From Chitinophaga sp. CF118 (GTDB lineage Bacteria > Bacteroidota > Bacteroidia > Chitinophagales > Chitinophagaceae): DNA of 64,000 nucleotides. Below, one piece after another: positions 46,478 to 55,095 of the stretch. The DNA lies in the NCBI RefSeq assembly GCF_900112615.1, contig NZ_FOMK01000004.1, positions 62,001 to 126,000 on the forward strand, read 5' to 3'. Under the pieces are notes generated by a model. That model ran no database searches, had not been told where the DNA came from, and was given only the letters and a program-made list of their open reading frames with translations. Within the stretch, counting starts at the first letter, position 1. The number at the start of each line of letters is the position of its first letter. Position numbers and translations under genes: made by a program.

Positions 46478-46921
46478 TTATTTTTCGATTGCAACTTTTT
46501 TAGTGATTTTCATTACACTAACCTCTTGCGGTTTAGCAGAAGATATCAGTTTATAAGGCCTGTTAAAGGCCTCCTGGGATAACTTAAACCTTTCAGACAG
46601 CTTCCTTATGATATCTTTAGATAAGCTTCTGCGATAGTTTAGAATATCAGATACTAAACTTGTGCTAATTTCCAGCAGCTTGGCCAGATCAACTGATTTA
46701 AGATTATTCTCATTCATGAGATAACGTAATAATTCGATGGGATCTGCATCCGTAAATGTGCTATGTTCTGCATCCCATTTTTCGATTAATACTGTTAAAA
46801 GTTCGATAACATCCTGATTGTACTTATTTTTCTTTTTCAGTGCTAACAATGTTTCTAATTGGTTACAATACTGTTTGTACTGCTTTTCAGTTTTAATAAC
46901 TTTAAATTGTAAAGTATCCAT
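46478..46921 (-). CDS. HigA-like HTH (XRE) regulator without a toxin gene
   Basis: About 147 residues from ATG 46921 (a GTG at 46942 also keeps the frame open). N-terminal helical region (QYKQYCNQLETLLAL..QDVIELLTVLIEKW) followed by an XRE HTH (LRYLMNENNLKSVDLAKLL-EISTSLVSDILNYRRSL). This is the Bacteroidota HigA antitoxin type. No HigB/RelE-like ORF is adjacent: the gene is convergent with the MauE gene (2-base gap), and only about 75 bases separate it from the divergent gene. It may be an orphan antitoxin or a plain regulator. Confidence 0.75.
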   Translation of the reverse strand: MDTLQFKVIKTEKQYKQYCNQLETLLALKKKNKYNQDVIELLTVLIEKWDAEHSTFTDADPIELLRYLMNENNLKSVDLAKLLEISTSLVSDILNYRRSLSKDIIRKLSERFKLSQEAFNRPYKLISSAKPQEVSVMKITKKVAIEK

Positions 46922-46967
46922 AAAAGATAATTTAATATTCACTTACTGTATATTGTTCTTTAGCATT

Positions 46968-47024
46968 ACGAGGATTCTCGTCCCATTGATTATACTAAGT
47001 TAATAAAAGTACGCATTATGCGTA
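46968..47024. promoter_or_regulatory. Two operator-like palindromes between HTH gene and lipoprotein gene
   Basis: ACGAG-GATT-CTCGT at 46968-46981 and TACGCAT-T-ATGCGTA at 47010-47024. They lie in the divergent region next to an XRE regulator, where autoregulatory sites are expected. Their relation to the regulator is inferred. Confidence 0.45.
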
Positions 47025-47095
47025 TTTATTTTTTCAAACAATTACTCCTTAAACATGGACTATTAAGATTAGTGCAAATCGACCTGTATTTCTAC

Positions 47096-47103
47096 TATAT
47101 TTG
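47096..47103 (+). promoter_or_regulatory. -7 box TATATTTG of the lipoprotein gene
   Basis: Exact match to the Bacteroidota -7 consensus TAnnTTTG. A start of transcription about 7 bases later puts the ATG at 47018 upstream of the RNA start and supports the ATG at 47153. No clear TTG -33 box at the right distance. Confidence 0.45.
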
Positions 47104-47152
47104 CAACCTGCCAAACAAGGGCATTGTAGCAATTAATCAATTAAATACTAGT

Positions 47153-48151
47153 ATGTTCTGTCAACTTAAGAGCCGCCACCTGGCGTTATTCCTGTTATTA
47201 TTCATTGCAGGCCTGGGCTGTGGAAAAGAGAAATCTTATGAGCCGCCAACTACCCCAACTACAGAAATCCCGGGAACAACCGGTGGTACTGCCCAATTTT
47301 CGTTTATCGCTTCAGGTACTAATTGTTCAGATGCAACTGCTGCCGGTAACTACCAGACAGGTACAGTGCTGGGCACAGATGCCAAAGTGACGATTACTGT
47401 AAATGTCACAAAAATTGGTAACTGGACAATGTCTACCAATTCATTGAACGGCATTTCATTCACCGGCACAGGCACCTTTACGGCTACTGGTTCTCAGATG
47501 ATAACGCTGAAGGGCATAGGTACTCCTCAAACTGCCGGGATCAATTTATATGCCTTCAACTCAGGGAATAATACATGTAGTGTTGCTGTTGCAACTATCC
47601 CCGGTAATTCAGATCCTGGTAGTGCTACAGAATATTATTATAAGATTACGATAGATGGTAAGACCTATGAGCAAATAGTTACGATGACTAATGATTATGA
47701 AGCTGGGTCCAGTCTGAGTGGCGTGGATGATGTAACAATATCTGCCGGTATTAACTATTATGTTATAGGAGAAAGTGAAACACCTAAAGGGAAAACTGGT
47801 TTTGGTGTTACCCGTGGTACCATGCATAACTATCTGAATGCAACCAATAATACTTTTAAAGCCTTTTTTGCTCCCGGTAGTTATAAGATAGTAAAAAGCT
47901 TTGCAGATGGAGATGGCGTTACCATTGGCTGGCTGGATGCTGATGGGGAAGAGTGGGGAACGGAATACGGTACAGGAGATCAGACAGGTAGTACATTCAA
48001 TATTTCCAGCATATCTGATTCACCGGATCTGACAGGGACATTCTATCTGAAAACAAAAATGCTGTTCAAATGCAAACTGTATAATAAGAATACAGGAGTT
48101 ATGAAACAGGTAACCAATGGAGAAATGGTAGGGCTCTTCGGAAAAATCTGA
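47153..48151 (+). CDS. Lipoprotein with Ig-like domain
   Basis: About 332 residues from ATG 47153. An ORF is open from 47018, but a promoter-like box at 47096 and the lipoprotein leader (LLLFIAGLGC, Cys) favour 47153. After a Pro/Thr linker there is a beta-sandwich region with repeated strands (FSFIASGTNCSDATAAGNYQ, ATVTITVNVTKIG-like) of the kind found in many Chitinophaga surface proteins, then a second domain of about 170 residues I do not recognise (YYYKITIDGKTYEQIVTM, NYYVIGESETPKG). Surface lipoprotein; function unknown. Confidence 0.7.
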   Translation: MFCQLKSRHLALFLLLFIAGLGCGKEKSYEPPTTPTTEIPGTTGGTAQFSFIASGTNCSDATAAGNYQTGTVLGTDAKVTITVNVTKIGNWTMSTNSLNGISFTGTGTFTATGSQMITLKGIGTPQTAGINLYAFNSGNNTCSVAVATIPGNSDPGSATEYYYKITIDGKTYEQIVTMTNDYEAGSSLSGVDDVTISAGINYYVIGESETPKGKTGFGVTRGTMHNYLNATNNTFKAFFAPGSYKIVKSFADGDGVTIGWLDADGEEWGTEYGTGDQTGSTFNISSISDSPDLTGTFYLKTKMLFKCKLYNKNTGVMKQVTNGEMVGLFGKI

Positions 48152-48172
48152 TAATATTTAAGAAGGTATAAG

Positions 48173-48203
48173 AGAGGTTGTATCAAAGTTTGGTACAACC
48201 TCT
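48173..48203. terminator. Bidirectional terminator with shared 3' flank
   Basis: AGAGGTTGTA-(11)-TACAACCTCT then TTTCATTCGGACACTTGATG. The 18-base CTCTTTTCATTCGGACAC (48200-48217) is identical to the flank of the terminator at 39.4 kb, although the stems differ. Confidence 0.75.
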
Positions 48204-48286
48204 TTTCATTCGGACACTTGATGAAGAACAATTGTCGTTTATCCGATCCTTAGGCCCTTCGTTTATTTCTTACAACCTCTTTTATA

Positions 48287-48709
48287 TTATTCCCCCCAGG
48301 CAGTAATCACCAGATTCCTTGGTCCTCCATGATCACGATGCTCACATAAATAAATACCCTGCCAGGTACCGAGAGCCAGTCTTCCGTTACGGATAGGGAC
48401 CATCACCGAGCTACCTAATAAAGCAGCCTTCAAATGGGCAGGCATATCATCAGGACCTTCATCATTATGGATATACTGAGGATCATTTTCTGGCACTGTT
48501 TTATTAAAGTACATTTCGAAATCCATTCTTACAGTAGGATCTGCATTTTCATTTATAGTTAACGATGCTGATGTATGCTGAATGAACACCTGGCAGATGC
48601 CTGTTTTGATTTCCCTGATATTAGGAAATGCTTGCATCACTTCTGTTGTGATAAGATGAAATCCTCTTCTTCTTTCTCTTAATTGTAATGATTCCTGGTA
48701 TATTTTCAT
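48287..48709 (-). CDS. yjbQ: YjbQ family (UPF0047) protein
   Basis: 140 residues, the usual family length. Conserved features: GICQVFIQHTSASLTINENAD, IHNDEGPDDMPAHLKAALLG-SS (DMPAH), GTWQGIYLCEHRDHGGPR. The three His regions form a metal site. YjbQ proteins have been reported to show thiamine phosphate synthase side activity; the main role is not settled. Divergent from the phosphoglycerate mutase gene, sharing its intergenic region. Confidence 0.92.
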   Translation of the reverse strand: MKIYQESLQLRERRRGFHLITTEVMQAFPNIREIKTGICQVFIQHTSASLTINENADPTVRMDFEMYFNKTVPENDPQYIHNDEGPDDMPAHLKAALLGSSVMVPIRNGRLALGTWQGIYLCEHRDHGGPRNLVITAWGE

Positions 48710-48854
48710 GATTAATTCTTTGATTGTCCTGCCATCTTTAATTTCAAGATACCTCCTTTTGCAAGATCTGCAAAAGATAATCGCAGGCTTTTATCCGGTC
48801 GTAATAAAAACAGGTTTATTTAATTTGTACATTTACTTACAAACCCATAAAAAA

Positions 48855-49544
48855 ATGCTGAAGCTGGTATTACTTCGTCATGGACAAAGCGAATGGAATC
48901 TGGAAAACAAGTTTACAGGTTGGGAAGATGTAGACCTATCCGAAGAAGGTATTAAGCAGGCAAAACATGCTGGTCAACTATTAAAAGATAAAGGTTACTC
49001 TTTTGATATCGGGTTCACCTCATTACTCAAACGCTCTATTAAAACCCTTCACTTTGTACTGGAAGAAATGGATCTCCTATGGATTCCTGAACAGAAATCA
49101 TGGCGTTTAAATGAAAGATTCTATGGTGCTTTACAAGGATTAAATAAAGAGGAGACCATTGCAAAATATGGAGAAGCACAGGTACATAAATGGAGAAGAG
49201 ATCCACATGAACATCCTCCAGCAGTGGATCGTACTGATCCCCGCTTTCCCGGCAATGATTCAAGATACAAAGAACTAACAGCACGGGAATTACCACTGAC
49301 GGAGAATTTAAGTGAAACAATGAACCGGGTATTACCTTACTGGACAGAAACAATTATGCAGGCCGTACGGAATCACAAGAAGGTGATCATATGTGCTCAC
49401 GGCAACAGCTTACGGGCATTGATTCAATATGTGGATCATCTAACAGATGAGCAGGTAACCGAATTGGATATCCCGACAGGAGTACCCTGGGTGTATGAAC
49501 TGGATGAAGACTTTAACAGGATCAGGCATTACTACCTGGAATAG
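48855..49544 (+). CDS. gpmA: 2,3-bisphosphoglycerate-dependent phosphoglycerate mutase
   Basis: 229 residues from ATG 48855; the frame is open back to 48708 but that part is not conserved. The start MLKLVLLRHGQSEWN gives the catalytic His H9; ENKFTGWEDVDLSEEG, WRLNERFYGALQGLNK, and CAHGNSLRAL (H182) are the further active-site blocks of dPGM. It interconverts 3- and 2-phosphoglycerate in glycolysis. Cytoplasmic. Followed by repeat element A. Confidence 0.95.
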   Translation: MLKLVLLRHGQSEWNLENKFTGWEDVDLSEEGIKQAKHAGQLLKDKGYSFDIGFTSLLKRSIKTLHFVLEEMDLLWIPEQKSWRLNERFYGALQGLNKEETIAKYGEAQVHKWRRDPHEHPPAVDRTDPRFPGNDSRYKELTARELPLTENLSETMNRVLPYWTETIMQAVRNHKKVIICAHGNSLRALIQYVDHLTDEQVTELDIPTGVPWVYELDEDFNRIRHYYLE

Positions 49545-49580
49545 CAATAAAAAATGGGCCAACTAAAAAGGATTTTCCGC

Positions 49581-49722
49581 GATTATAAATGATCATAAAT
49601 ACACCGCGCCTGCCTGTTTAGTTTCTTAATTTAGCTTGGGTATAAGATTATGGATTAGATCTTTATTATACTTCACCTAAGCATCACGGCAAACAAGGTG
49701 TATTTATTGATCATTTACAATC
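49581..49722. repeat. Structured repeat element, copy A
   Basis: 142 bases, 3.3 kb from copy B and in the same orientation. Terminal inverted repeats: GATTATAAATGATC.. at the left end and ..GATCATTTACAATC at the right; 24/25-base arms with one mismatch and a one-base gap. The inside (TGCCTGTTTAGTTTCTTAATTTAGC, TTAGATCTTTATT, CATCACGGCA, ACAAGGTGTATTTATTGAT) is conserved between copies. It lies between convergent genes (gpmA and an SGNH hydrolase). No ORF. Likely a MITE-like element or RNA-forming repeat that ends transcription in both directions. Confidence 0.85.
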
Positions 49723-49737
49723 TATAGGGCTCCCTTT

Positions 49738-50397
49738 TTATCTTTTTAGCAGGTACGGTTCTACTGCTGCACGCCATATTTTATACCCCTCACGATTCAT
49801 ATGCAGCATATCTTCCACAAATAATTCCCTGCGCAGTTTTCCATCAGGTGTTAACATTAAGTTGAAGATATCAATATAAGTTGTGTTCTTTTCAGTCTTC
49901 AGATAATCACGGATCAGTTCATTGGCGGCCTTTGCCTTTGACTGGTATATCTCTCTGCTGGGACTTGGTTTCATTGATATATATACAACAGGTACATCTG
50001 GCAGTTGCGCCCTTAATACTTCCATCAGATGTTTCGTTCTGTTCAGGATAGAATCAGCAGTCGTCTTTTCATCTGGCACATCATTTTCTCCTATATACAG
50101 CACAATCTCCCGTGGATGATACGGGAATATAATATCTTTAGCATAATAAGTAATATCATCAGTAACAGCTCCCCCGATTCCCCTGTTTAAAACCACATAG
50201 CCTGCAAAGGTTCTTTCCAGATCATTCCATTTACGGATGGAAGAACTACCAACAAACAGAATAGGATCTGCCGGAGGTGTATACATCTCGTCGTACTTCT
50301 TAATGGTTTGAACATCATCCCAGAATCTGGGTCTATCCTGGGCATAGAGCAAGCTTCCGGTTAGGAGCAGAAGGGTTAGTACAAGTATTTTCTTCAT
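49738..50397 (-). CDS. SGNH/GDSL hydrolase (secreted)
   Basis: 219 residues with a signal peptide (..LTGSLLYAQD). The blocks are LFVGSSSIRKW (nucleophile Ser), LNRGIGGAVTDD (Gly block), LYIGENDVPDE (Asn block) and VEDMLHMNREGY (Asp/His). It matches the PAF-acetylhydrolase-like SGNH esterases; acyl ester of a sugar or lipid is expected. Secreted, stand-alone. A 25-bp-arm hairpin lies just upstream. Confidence 0.9.
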   Translation of the reverse strand: MKKILVLTLLLLTGSLLYAQDRPRFWDDVQTIKKYDEMYTPPADPILFVGSSSIRKWNDLERTFAGYVVLNRGIGGAVTDDITYYAKDIIFPYHPREIVLYIGENDVPDEKTTADSILNRTKHLMEVLRAQLPDVPVVYISMKPSPSREIYQSKAKAANELIRDYLKTEKNTTYIDIFNLMLTPDGKLRRELFVEDMLHMNREGYKIWRAAVEPYLLKR

Positions 50398-50414
50398 ACA
50401 ATGGTTTTACCAAA

Positions 50415-50471
50415 TATAGTGTAAATTCAATATAAAGAAACAGTGGTTCTTTATATTGAATTTACACTATA
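50415..50471. terminator. Long perfect hairpin between two minus-strand genes
   Basis: Perfect 25-bp arms (50415-50439, 50447-50471) around a 7-base loop ACAGTGG, with TAGTGTAAATTCAAT / ATTGAATTTACACTA inside. It lies after the DUF6340 gene (ends 50529) and before the SGNH gene start (50397). It may end the upstream gene or be an operator or insertion remnant; no T-run follows in the minus direction. Confidence 0.6.
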
Positions 50472-50528
50472 CGTTACCGGTATACATCAGTTCAAAGCTC
50501 TCCGGTAACCGGGAATATAATGTTATTA

Positions 50529-51566
50529 TTAATCCGCTTGCTGGTTCTTCAAAACATTATTACTTTGTTTCCTGTATTTAAGAATGTTCACATACTTCAG
50601 TGCCAGACGATTGCCGTAGTTCTCATATGCCTTCTGTGCCCATTGTATACCAAGGTCAAGGTCGCCATTTATTTCGCAGATGATTGCCATGTTATAACAT
50701 GCCCTGCCAGCAATTTTACTGTCTGAGGATGTTGTTTCCTTCTTCCATAATTCAGCAGCGCCTTTCCAGTTTCCTGTTTGTGCTTTACGTCTTCCTATTT
50801 TAAAATTCTCAGTTCCTTTTACATAATAGTCCCTTGACACTCTGATCCAATAAGGAATTATTCTGAATGCATAGTCGTGTCCTGCTTTTCCGCAAACTTC
50901 TTTTAAGGCCTCTTTCCGGTTAAGGATAGCTCCAGCAGCAGCTACCGGATTGATACCCTTTCCTGAAAATGTAATATCCTTTATCATAGAATACTCATCC
51001 AGTACAAGCCTATCGGCAGGATCATAAATCCTCCAGCCTGTTTTTACAGTTGTAAGCATATTGGCGTGATGCTCAATTCCAGGAATACTTCCCAACGGTG
51101 TATTTATTTTTATTGGAACGGCAGCATAACTTATTTTGGAATCTGTATCAAACAGCTCAAGTGCAAAGAGTGCATCCACATTGTTTTCCCGGCATATTTT
51201 ATCAATGATATCCCAGGATAAAGCAGACGGGAACTGTCCGGGAACATTTGTTCTCAGATCAATACTATTAAATGCGGTAACATTTGTGAACCTGTTATTT
51301 TTAATGAGCTCATCTGCAAGTCCGGTAATACCTGCCTGTGCGGTTTCTTTGTCAAGGTTATCCCCTTCAAGACTAAGTACTTTGTCTACAACATCAATGG
51401 CTTTATTCTTGTCTGCAACAATACTCCTGTTCACAATCCCCACTGTTTTAATATTGGGAGGGATAGTTACAGGTGCCGGTTCCAAAACACTGATGTATAC
51501 CAATTGAGTTGAACTGCACGAATAAAATGTAAATGTTACTAAAATAACAGATAATAGTTGTTTCAT
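50529..51566 (-). CDS. DUF6340 lipoprotein
   Basis: 345 residues. Lipoprotein leader FTFYSC. After TQLVYISVLEPAPVTIPPNI-K (the start pattern of DUF6340), a Rossmann-like part (KTVGIVNRSIVADKNKAIDVV), a middle domain and a C-terminal TPR-like pair (GNWKGAAELWKKETTSSD..ACYNMAIICEINGDLDLGIQWAQKAYENYG). Envelope protein common in Bacteroidota; function unknown. The 208-base gap to the next divergent gene holds its promoter. Confidence 0.75.
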   Translation of the reverse strand: MKQLLSVILVTFTFYSCSSTQLVYISVLEPAPVTIPPNIKTVGIVNRSIVADKNKAIDVVDKVLSLEGDNLDKETAQAGITGLADELIKNNRFTNVTAFNSIDLRTNVPGQFPSALSWDIIDKICRENNVDALFALELFDTDSKISYAAVPIKINTPLGSIPGIEHHANMLTTVKTGWRIYDPADRLVLDEYSMIKDITFSGKGINPVAAAGAILNRKEALKEVCGKAGHDYAFRIIPYWIRVSRDYYVKGTENFKIGRRKAQTGNWKGAAELWKKETTSSDSKIAGRACYNMAIICEINGDLDLGIQWAQKAYENYGNRLALKYVNILKYRKQSNNVLKNQQAD

Positions 51567-51774
51567 AGGTCTCGTTTACGTTAATTGCCCCTTTCAATAA
51601 GGGAGCATATGCCCTTATTCATCAACAAGATAATAATAATTATTATTAATCATATATTAAAATATAAAATAGTAACAACAAGGCACTTATGATCCCCGGA
51701 ACCCATTTCCGGTATCTAAATTTTTATTACATTGTAACACACTACCCAATCATATTTTAAAATTTATTTCTTTT

Positions 51775-52851
51775 ATGACAAGCGTCAAACTGGCATTCTA
51801 CGCACGCCTGGCCCTCGTTCTGCATGCATTGATACTAGTATTGTTCCTGATGCACTTTGGTAAAACGCTTATTATTCCGCTGTTTTTCGCGCTGCTGATA
51901 TCATTTGCATTACTGCCTGTATCAAATCAACTGGAGAGATGGGGATTACACAGGAGCCTTGCGTCGGTATTATCCATACTTTCATTTATAGTGATTATAG
52001 GATCTTTTATTTACATATTGAGCCACCAGGTGGTGAGTTTTACCCATAATCTGCCGGAGCTGCAATCGAAAGTTTCCGAAATGATACAGCAGATCAGCTC
52101 ATGGGTGTTCAATACTTATCATATCGATTACCAGCATCAGGCCACCTATCTGAAGAGATCTGCCGGCAGCCTCGAGTCTACGGCTTTTACTTCCCTGGGT
52201 GCTACTTTTTTAGGTGTAGGAGAAGTTATCATCCTCACTATCTTTTTCCTGATCTTCACCTTCTTTATGTTATATCACCGCCGTCTCTTCAAACGCTTTA
52301 TTGTGGCTTTATTCCCGGAAAGTGAACTACATAAGGTAGAAGATGTGATCATTAGTGCCAAAAGCATGATTAACCGTTATATCATCGGACTCTTAACTGA
52401 AATGTTCATACTGATTGTACTCTTATTATCAACCTTTGCAATCTTAGGTATTAAATATGCCCTGCTGATCAGCGTAATGGCGGCATTGCTCAATGTAATC
52501 CCCTACCTGGGTATTTACACTGCTATGGTCATCAGCATGATTATTACATTGGCCGATGGAACTCCCAGTCAGGCTCTCACTGTCGGGATCGTATTCATAG
52601 TGGCTCATTTCGTGGATGCCAATATATTACTGCCACGTATTGTAGGTGGCAACGTAAAATTGAACCCGCTCATTACTATTGTGGCAATATTGACTGGTAA
52701 ACTGATCTGGGGTATTCCCGGTATGTTCCTCTTCATCCCGCTGGCAGCAATCATACGTATTATCAGTGAAAAAGTGGAAGGGTTACAACCCTGGGCTATC
52801 CTGATGGGAGAGGATAAGGAAGAAAAAATAGAGGAGAAGGATGTGCCTTAA
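51775..52851 (+). CDS. AI-2E-family transporter (UPF0118)
   Basis: 358 residues, eight or so transmembrane helices (LALVLHALILVLFLMHF, ISFALLPVSNQL, LASVLSILSFIVIIGSFIYIL, VIILTIFFLIFTFFMLY, ILIVLLLSTFAILGIKY, VMAALLNVIPYLGIYTAMVIS and more) with the middle extracytoplasmic coiled region. This is the PF01594 family, which includes sodium- or proton-coupled exporters and was once linked to autoinducer-2 export. Substrate unknown. Followed directly by repeat copy B. Confidence 0.92.
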   Translation: MTSVKLAFYARLALVLHALILVLFLMHFGKTLIIPLFFALLISFALLPVSNQLERWGLHRSLASVLSILSFIVIIGSFIYILSHQVVSFTHNLPELQSKVSEMIQQISSWVFNTYHIDYQHQATYLKRSAGSLESTAFTSLGATFLGVGEVIILTIFFLIFTFFMLYHRRLFKRFIVALFPESELHKVEDVIISAKSMINRYIIGLLTEMFILIVLLLSTFAILGIKYALLISVMAALLNVIPYLGIYTAMVISMIITLADGTPSQALTVGIVFIVAHFVDANILLPRIVGGNVKLNPLITIVAILTGKLIWGIPGMFLFIPLAAIIRIISEKVEGLQPWAILMGEDKEEKIEEKDVP

Positions 52852-52857
52852 TTTATT

Positions 52858-52998
52858 ATTGCTATTAATCAATAAATACACTGCATCTGCCTGTTTAGCT
52901 TCTTAATTTAGCTTTAGAATATAATTTTAGGTTAGATCTTTATTGACCTTCACCTTGTCATCACGGCAGACAAGGTGTATTTATTGATTAATAGCAAT
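52858..52998. repeat. Structured repeat element, copy B
   Basis: 141 bases, copy of the element at 49581-49722. Terminal inverted repeats are perfect over 24 bases (ATTGCTATTAATCAAT.. and ..ATTGATTAATAGCAAT). Compared with copy A, four outer positions differ, and each change is matched on the opposite end, so pairing is kept. Inside, CACCTTGT-CATCACGGCAG-ACAAGGTG forms an 8-bp stem in this copy. It too lies between convergent genes (permease at 52851 and LLM enzyme at 53004). No ORF. Confidence 0.88.
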
Positions 52999-53003
52999 CC
53001 CAC

Positions 53004-54044
53004 TTATTTATCTTCCAACGCTTTTCTTACCGCTGGTGCTACTTTAGTACCGTACAGTTCTATTGAACGTAATACTTTTTCATGTGGCATATCATCTCCT
53101 ACCAGTTGTGCAAGGAAACGTGTATTCCCAAATAACTCATACTGAGCCAGGATCTTATCGATTGCCTGCTGCACACTTCCCACCATTAAGGGACCTTTCT
53201 CTCTCAGATATTCAAACTGTGCTCTGCTGAGGGGCGACCAGCCTCTTTCCTGCCCTACACGGTTCATCAGTACCTCATATCCGGGATAGAAATCTTCTGC
53301 TGCTTCATCTGCATGCTCTGCTATATGAAACTGTGAGCTGATTCCCAGTTGTAATTTACTGGCATCATGACCGGCATCTGTTGCGGCCTGCCGGAATGTT
53401 TTAACGAAAGGCACAAAGAACTCAGGAGTACCTCCCAGCAATGCCAGCATAATAGGTAGGTTCATTCTGCCTGCACGTTTTGCAGATGCAGGTGTACCTC
53501 CGGCTGCCAGCCATATGGGCAATGATTCCTGGAGGGGACGTGGATAAATGCCACGATTCACAAGAGGTGCTCTGAATTTACCTTTCCAGGTAACGATCTC
53601 ATGCTGGTTGATGTTCAGCAGCATTTCAAGTTTTTCATTGAATAGCTCGTCGTAATCATCCAGTTTATATCCAAATAGCGGGAAAGATTCAATAAAGGAG
53701 CCACGGCCTGCCATGATCTCTGCACGGCCACCCGATACAAGGTCTACTGTAGCAAAGTTCTGAAATGTTCTAACGGGATCCACTGAACTAAGTACGGTTA
53801 CAGAACTGGATAAACGTATGTTTTTAGTAATGGCTGCCGCTGCTGCCAGGATTACCTCTGGTGCTGAGATCATAAAATCAGAGCGGTGATGTTCTCCCAA
53901 AGCAAATACATCCAATCCTACTTCATCTGCCAGCTTTATTTCAGCGAGTAACTCCTGCATGCGCCGGTGTGCATTCACTGCATTTCCGGCTCCATTATCC
54001 CGACGTACATCTCCAAAAGAGCTAATGCCTAATTCCATTTTCAT
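53004..54044 (-). CDS. LLM-class flavin-dependent oxidoreductase
   Basis: 346 residues in a (beta/alpha)8 luciferase-like fold: ELGISSFGDV, EVGLDVFALGEHHRSDF, LSSSVTVLSSVDPVRTFQNF-ATVDLVSGGRAEIMAGRGSF, LPIWLAAGGTPASAKRAG. The bacterial luciferase-like family uses FMN (or F420) for oxidation of small molecules. The conserved His in GEHHRSDF and the GRAEIMAGRG loop are intact. Substrate unknown. Convergent with the AI-2E gene. Confidence 0.9.
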   Translation of the reverse strand: MKMELGISSFGDVRRDNGAGNAVNAHRRMQELLAEIKLADEVGLDVFALGEHHRSDFMISAPEVILAAAAAITKNIRLSSSVTVLSSVDPVRTFQNFATVDLVSGGRAEIMAGRGSFIESFPLFGYKLDDYDELFNEKLEMLLNINQHEIVTWKGKFRAPLVNRGIYPRPLQESLPIWLAAGGTPASAKRAGRMNLPIMLALLGGTPEFFVPFVKTFRQAATDAGHDASKLQLGISSQFHIAEHADEAAEDFYPGYEVLMNRVGQERGWSPLSRAQFEYLREKGPLMVGSVQQAIDKILAQYELFGNTRFLAQLVGDDMPHEKVLRSIELYGTKVAPAVRKALEDK

Positions 54045-54485
54045 ATTGTGCTACTTTATGGTGCAAATATCGGAATGTCACTTTACTTTCGGAAATACCG
54101 GCGGTTTCCCGTGGGGAACTATGTATAGGGTGATGCTATCGGGATTTTTTCATATGACTGCGATTTGTGAAAAGACAACTGTATGTTGCTCGCTATGTTA
54201 GCCTTATTTTTACTTAATACAGGATCTCTGTTAAATATGGTCCTGGCACATACTTAAAACCAACAACGGGTTATGATAGTTACTCTGTACTGTATACATG
54301 AATGCGGTCCATGAAAATGGGGTTGGACAGCAGACTGCGCTTTGCTTCTTAAAAAAAAGATATAGGGAAACTAATAAAAGATATAGGGAAAGGTTTTTCA
54401 GAAGATTGGGATTCACAGGTAAGGAACAGACCAGGCTTACACCTGGTAGAAGGACAGACGGAACAATTAGATGGCAGGTTTTCTA
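54045..54485. other. Intergenic region, 441 bases
   Basis: No supportable gene. It contains a tandem pair AAAAGATATAGGGAAA (54355-54370 and 54376-54391, 21 bases apart) inside a low-quality 63-codon ORF. The stretch lies next to a truncated stress-protein gene and looks decayed. Confidence 0.5.
54355..54391. repeat. Short tandem repeat
   Basis: Two copies of the 16-base AAAAGATATAGGGAAA with a 5-base spacer. Confidence 0.7.
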
Positions 54486-54704
54486 CTAGTTCAATCTTTC
54501 CTCGTCGATTAGTTCGTATTCGGGATCGTCTTCCAGGGTAATGTAATAGCCATCAGTTACCATTATACCGGGAACTACTAAAGTAATATCAATTACATGA
54601 AGTAAAAGAATTTCGTCATTCATCTGTAATGCCAGGTCGGCTGTATAATGGGCTACATTTTCAGATGTAATTGGGAAGTCAACTGCGACTATTAGCTTTT
54701 CCAT
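54486..54704 (-). pseudogene. Truncated UspA-like protein
   Basis: 72 residues. MEKLIVAVDFPITSENVAHY, then ALQMNDEILLLHVID are the first strand and helix of a universal stress protein domain, but the nucleotide-binding C-terminal part (G-x2-G-x9-G-S/T) is missing: the frame stops after ELIDEERLN. A normal single Usp domain is about 140 residues, and Bacteroidota copies are often about 280 (two domains). The following sequence (54298-54485) shows no continuation in any frame I read. Thus a truncated, probably non-functional, copy. Confidence 0.6.
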
Positions 54705-54925
54705 TTTATAAGGTTTTATGGTTTGGATATTACTTGCAAGCTACCTGGTATCCAGTCCGGAATAAATGATCCGGCAAGGGAAAAATGATGATGTTTATCA
54801 TTACAGTGGATGACTTACCAACCCTCTGGTAGATAAGCTGAACCAGGGATGAACAATTTTATAATCATACTTGTATGCTGGTAATTAAACATGGCAGAAG
54901 ATAATAAGCTGAGAAACCTCATCAA

Positions 54926-55095
54926 TCATAATACTCTCTTTACAGCGAATGCAACTTTATGCCGGCAGTGATCGGTTATCATGGCAACTGTATCAACATC
55001 ATTTGGATAAGTTAACGGAATAGCACTCACTTCATCCAGCAATCTCACCTGTTCAGCGGTTAAATCAATACCGGCGACAATAATATTATCATACC
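54926..55095 (-). pseudogene. Aldo/keto reductase C-terminal remnant
   Basis: On the minus strand an open segment of about 56 codons reads NIIVAGIDLTAEQVRLLDEV-SAIPLTYPNDV and ends at TGA. This is the C-terminal pattern of aldo/keto reductases (LT-x-EQ-x-x-x-LDEVS..P). No start, cofactor-binding or catalytic part remains upstream; the fragment begins right next to the hairpin at 55094-55132. It therefore looks like a deletion remnant joined to other DNA. Assignment is from memory of the family, so moderate. Confidence 0.5.

Noticed and set aside
48708..48854. 49-residue N-terminal extension of the phosphoglycerate mutase frame
   Set aside because: Not conserved in the family; the catalytic start LVLLRHG needs ATG 48855.
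54298..54489. 63-codon plus-strand ORF, rich in Arg/Lys
   Set aside because: No recognisable motif, no signal, contains the short tandem repeat and lies in a decayed region; likely chance.
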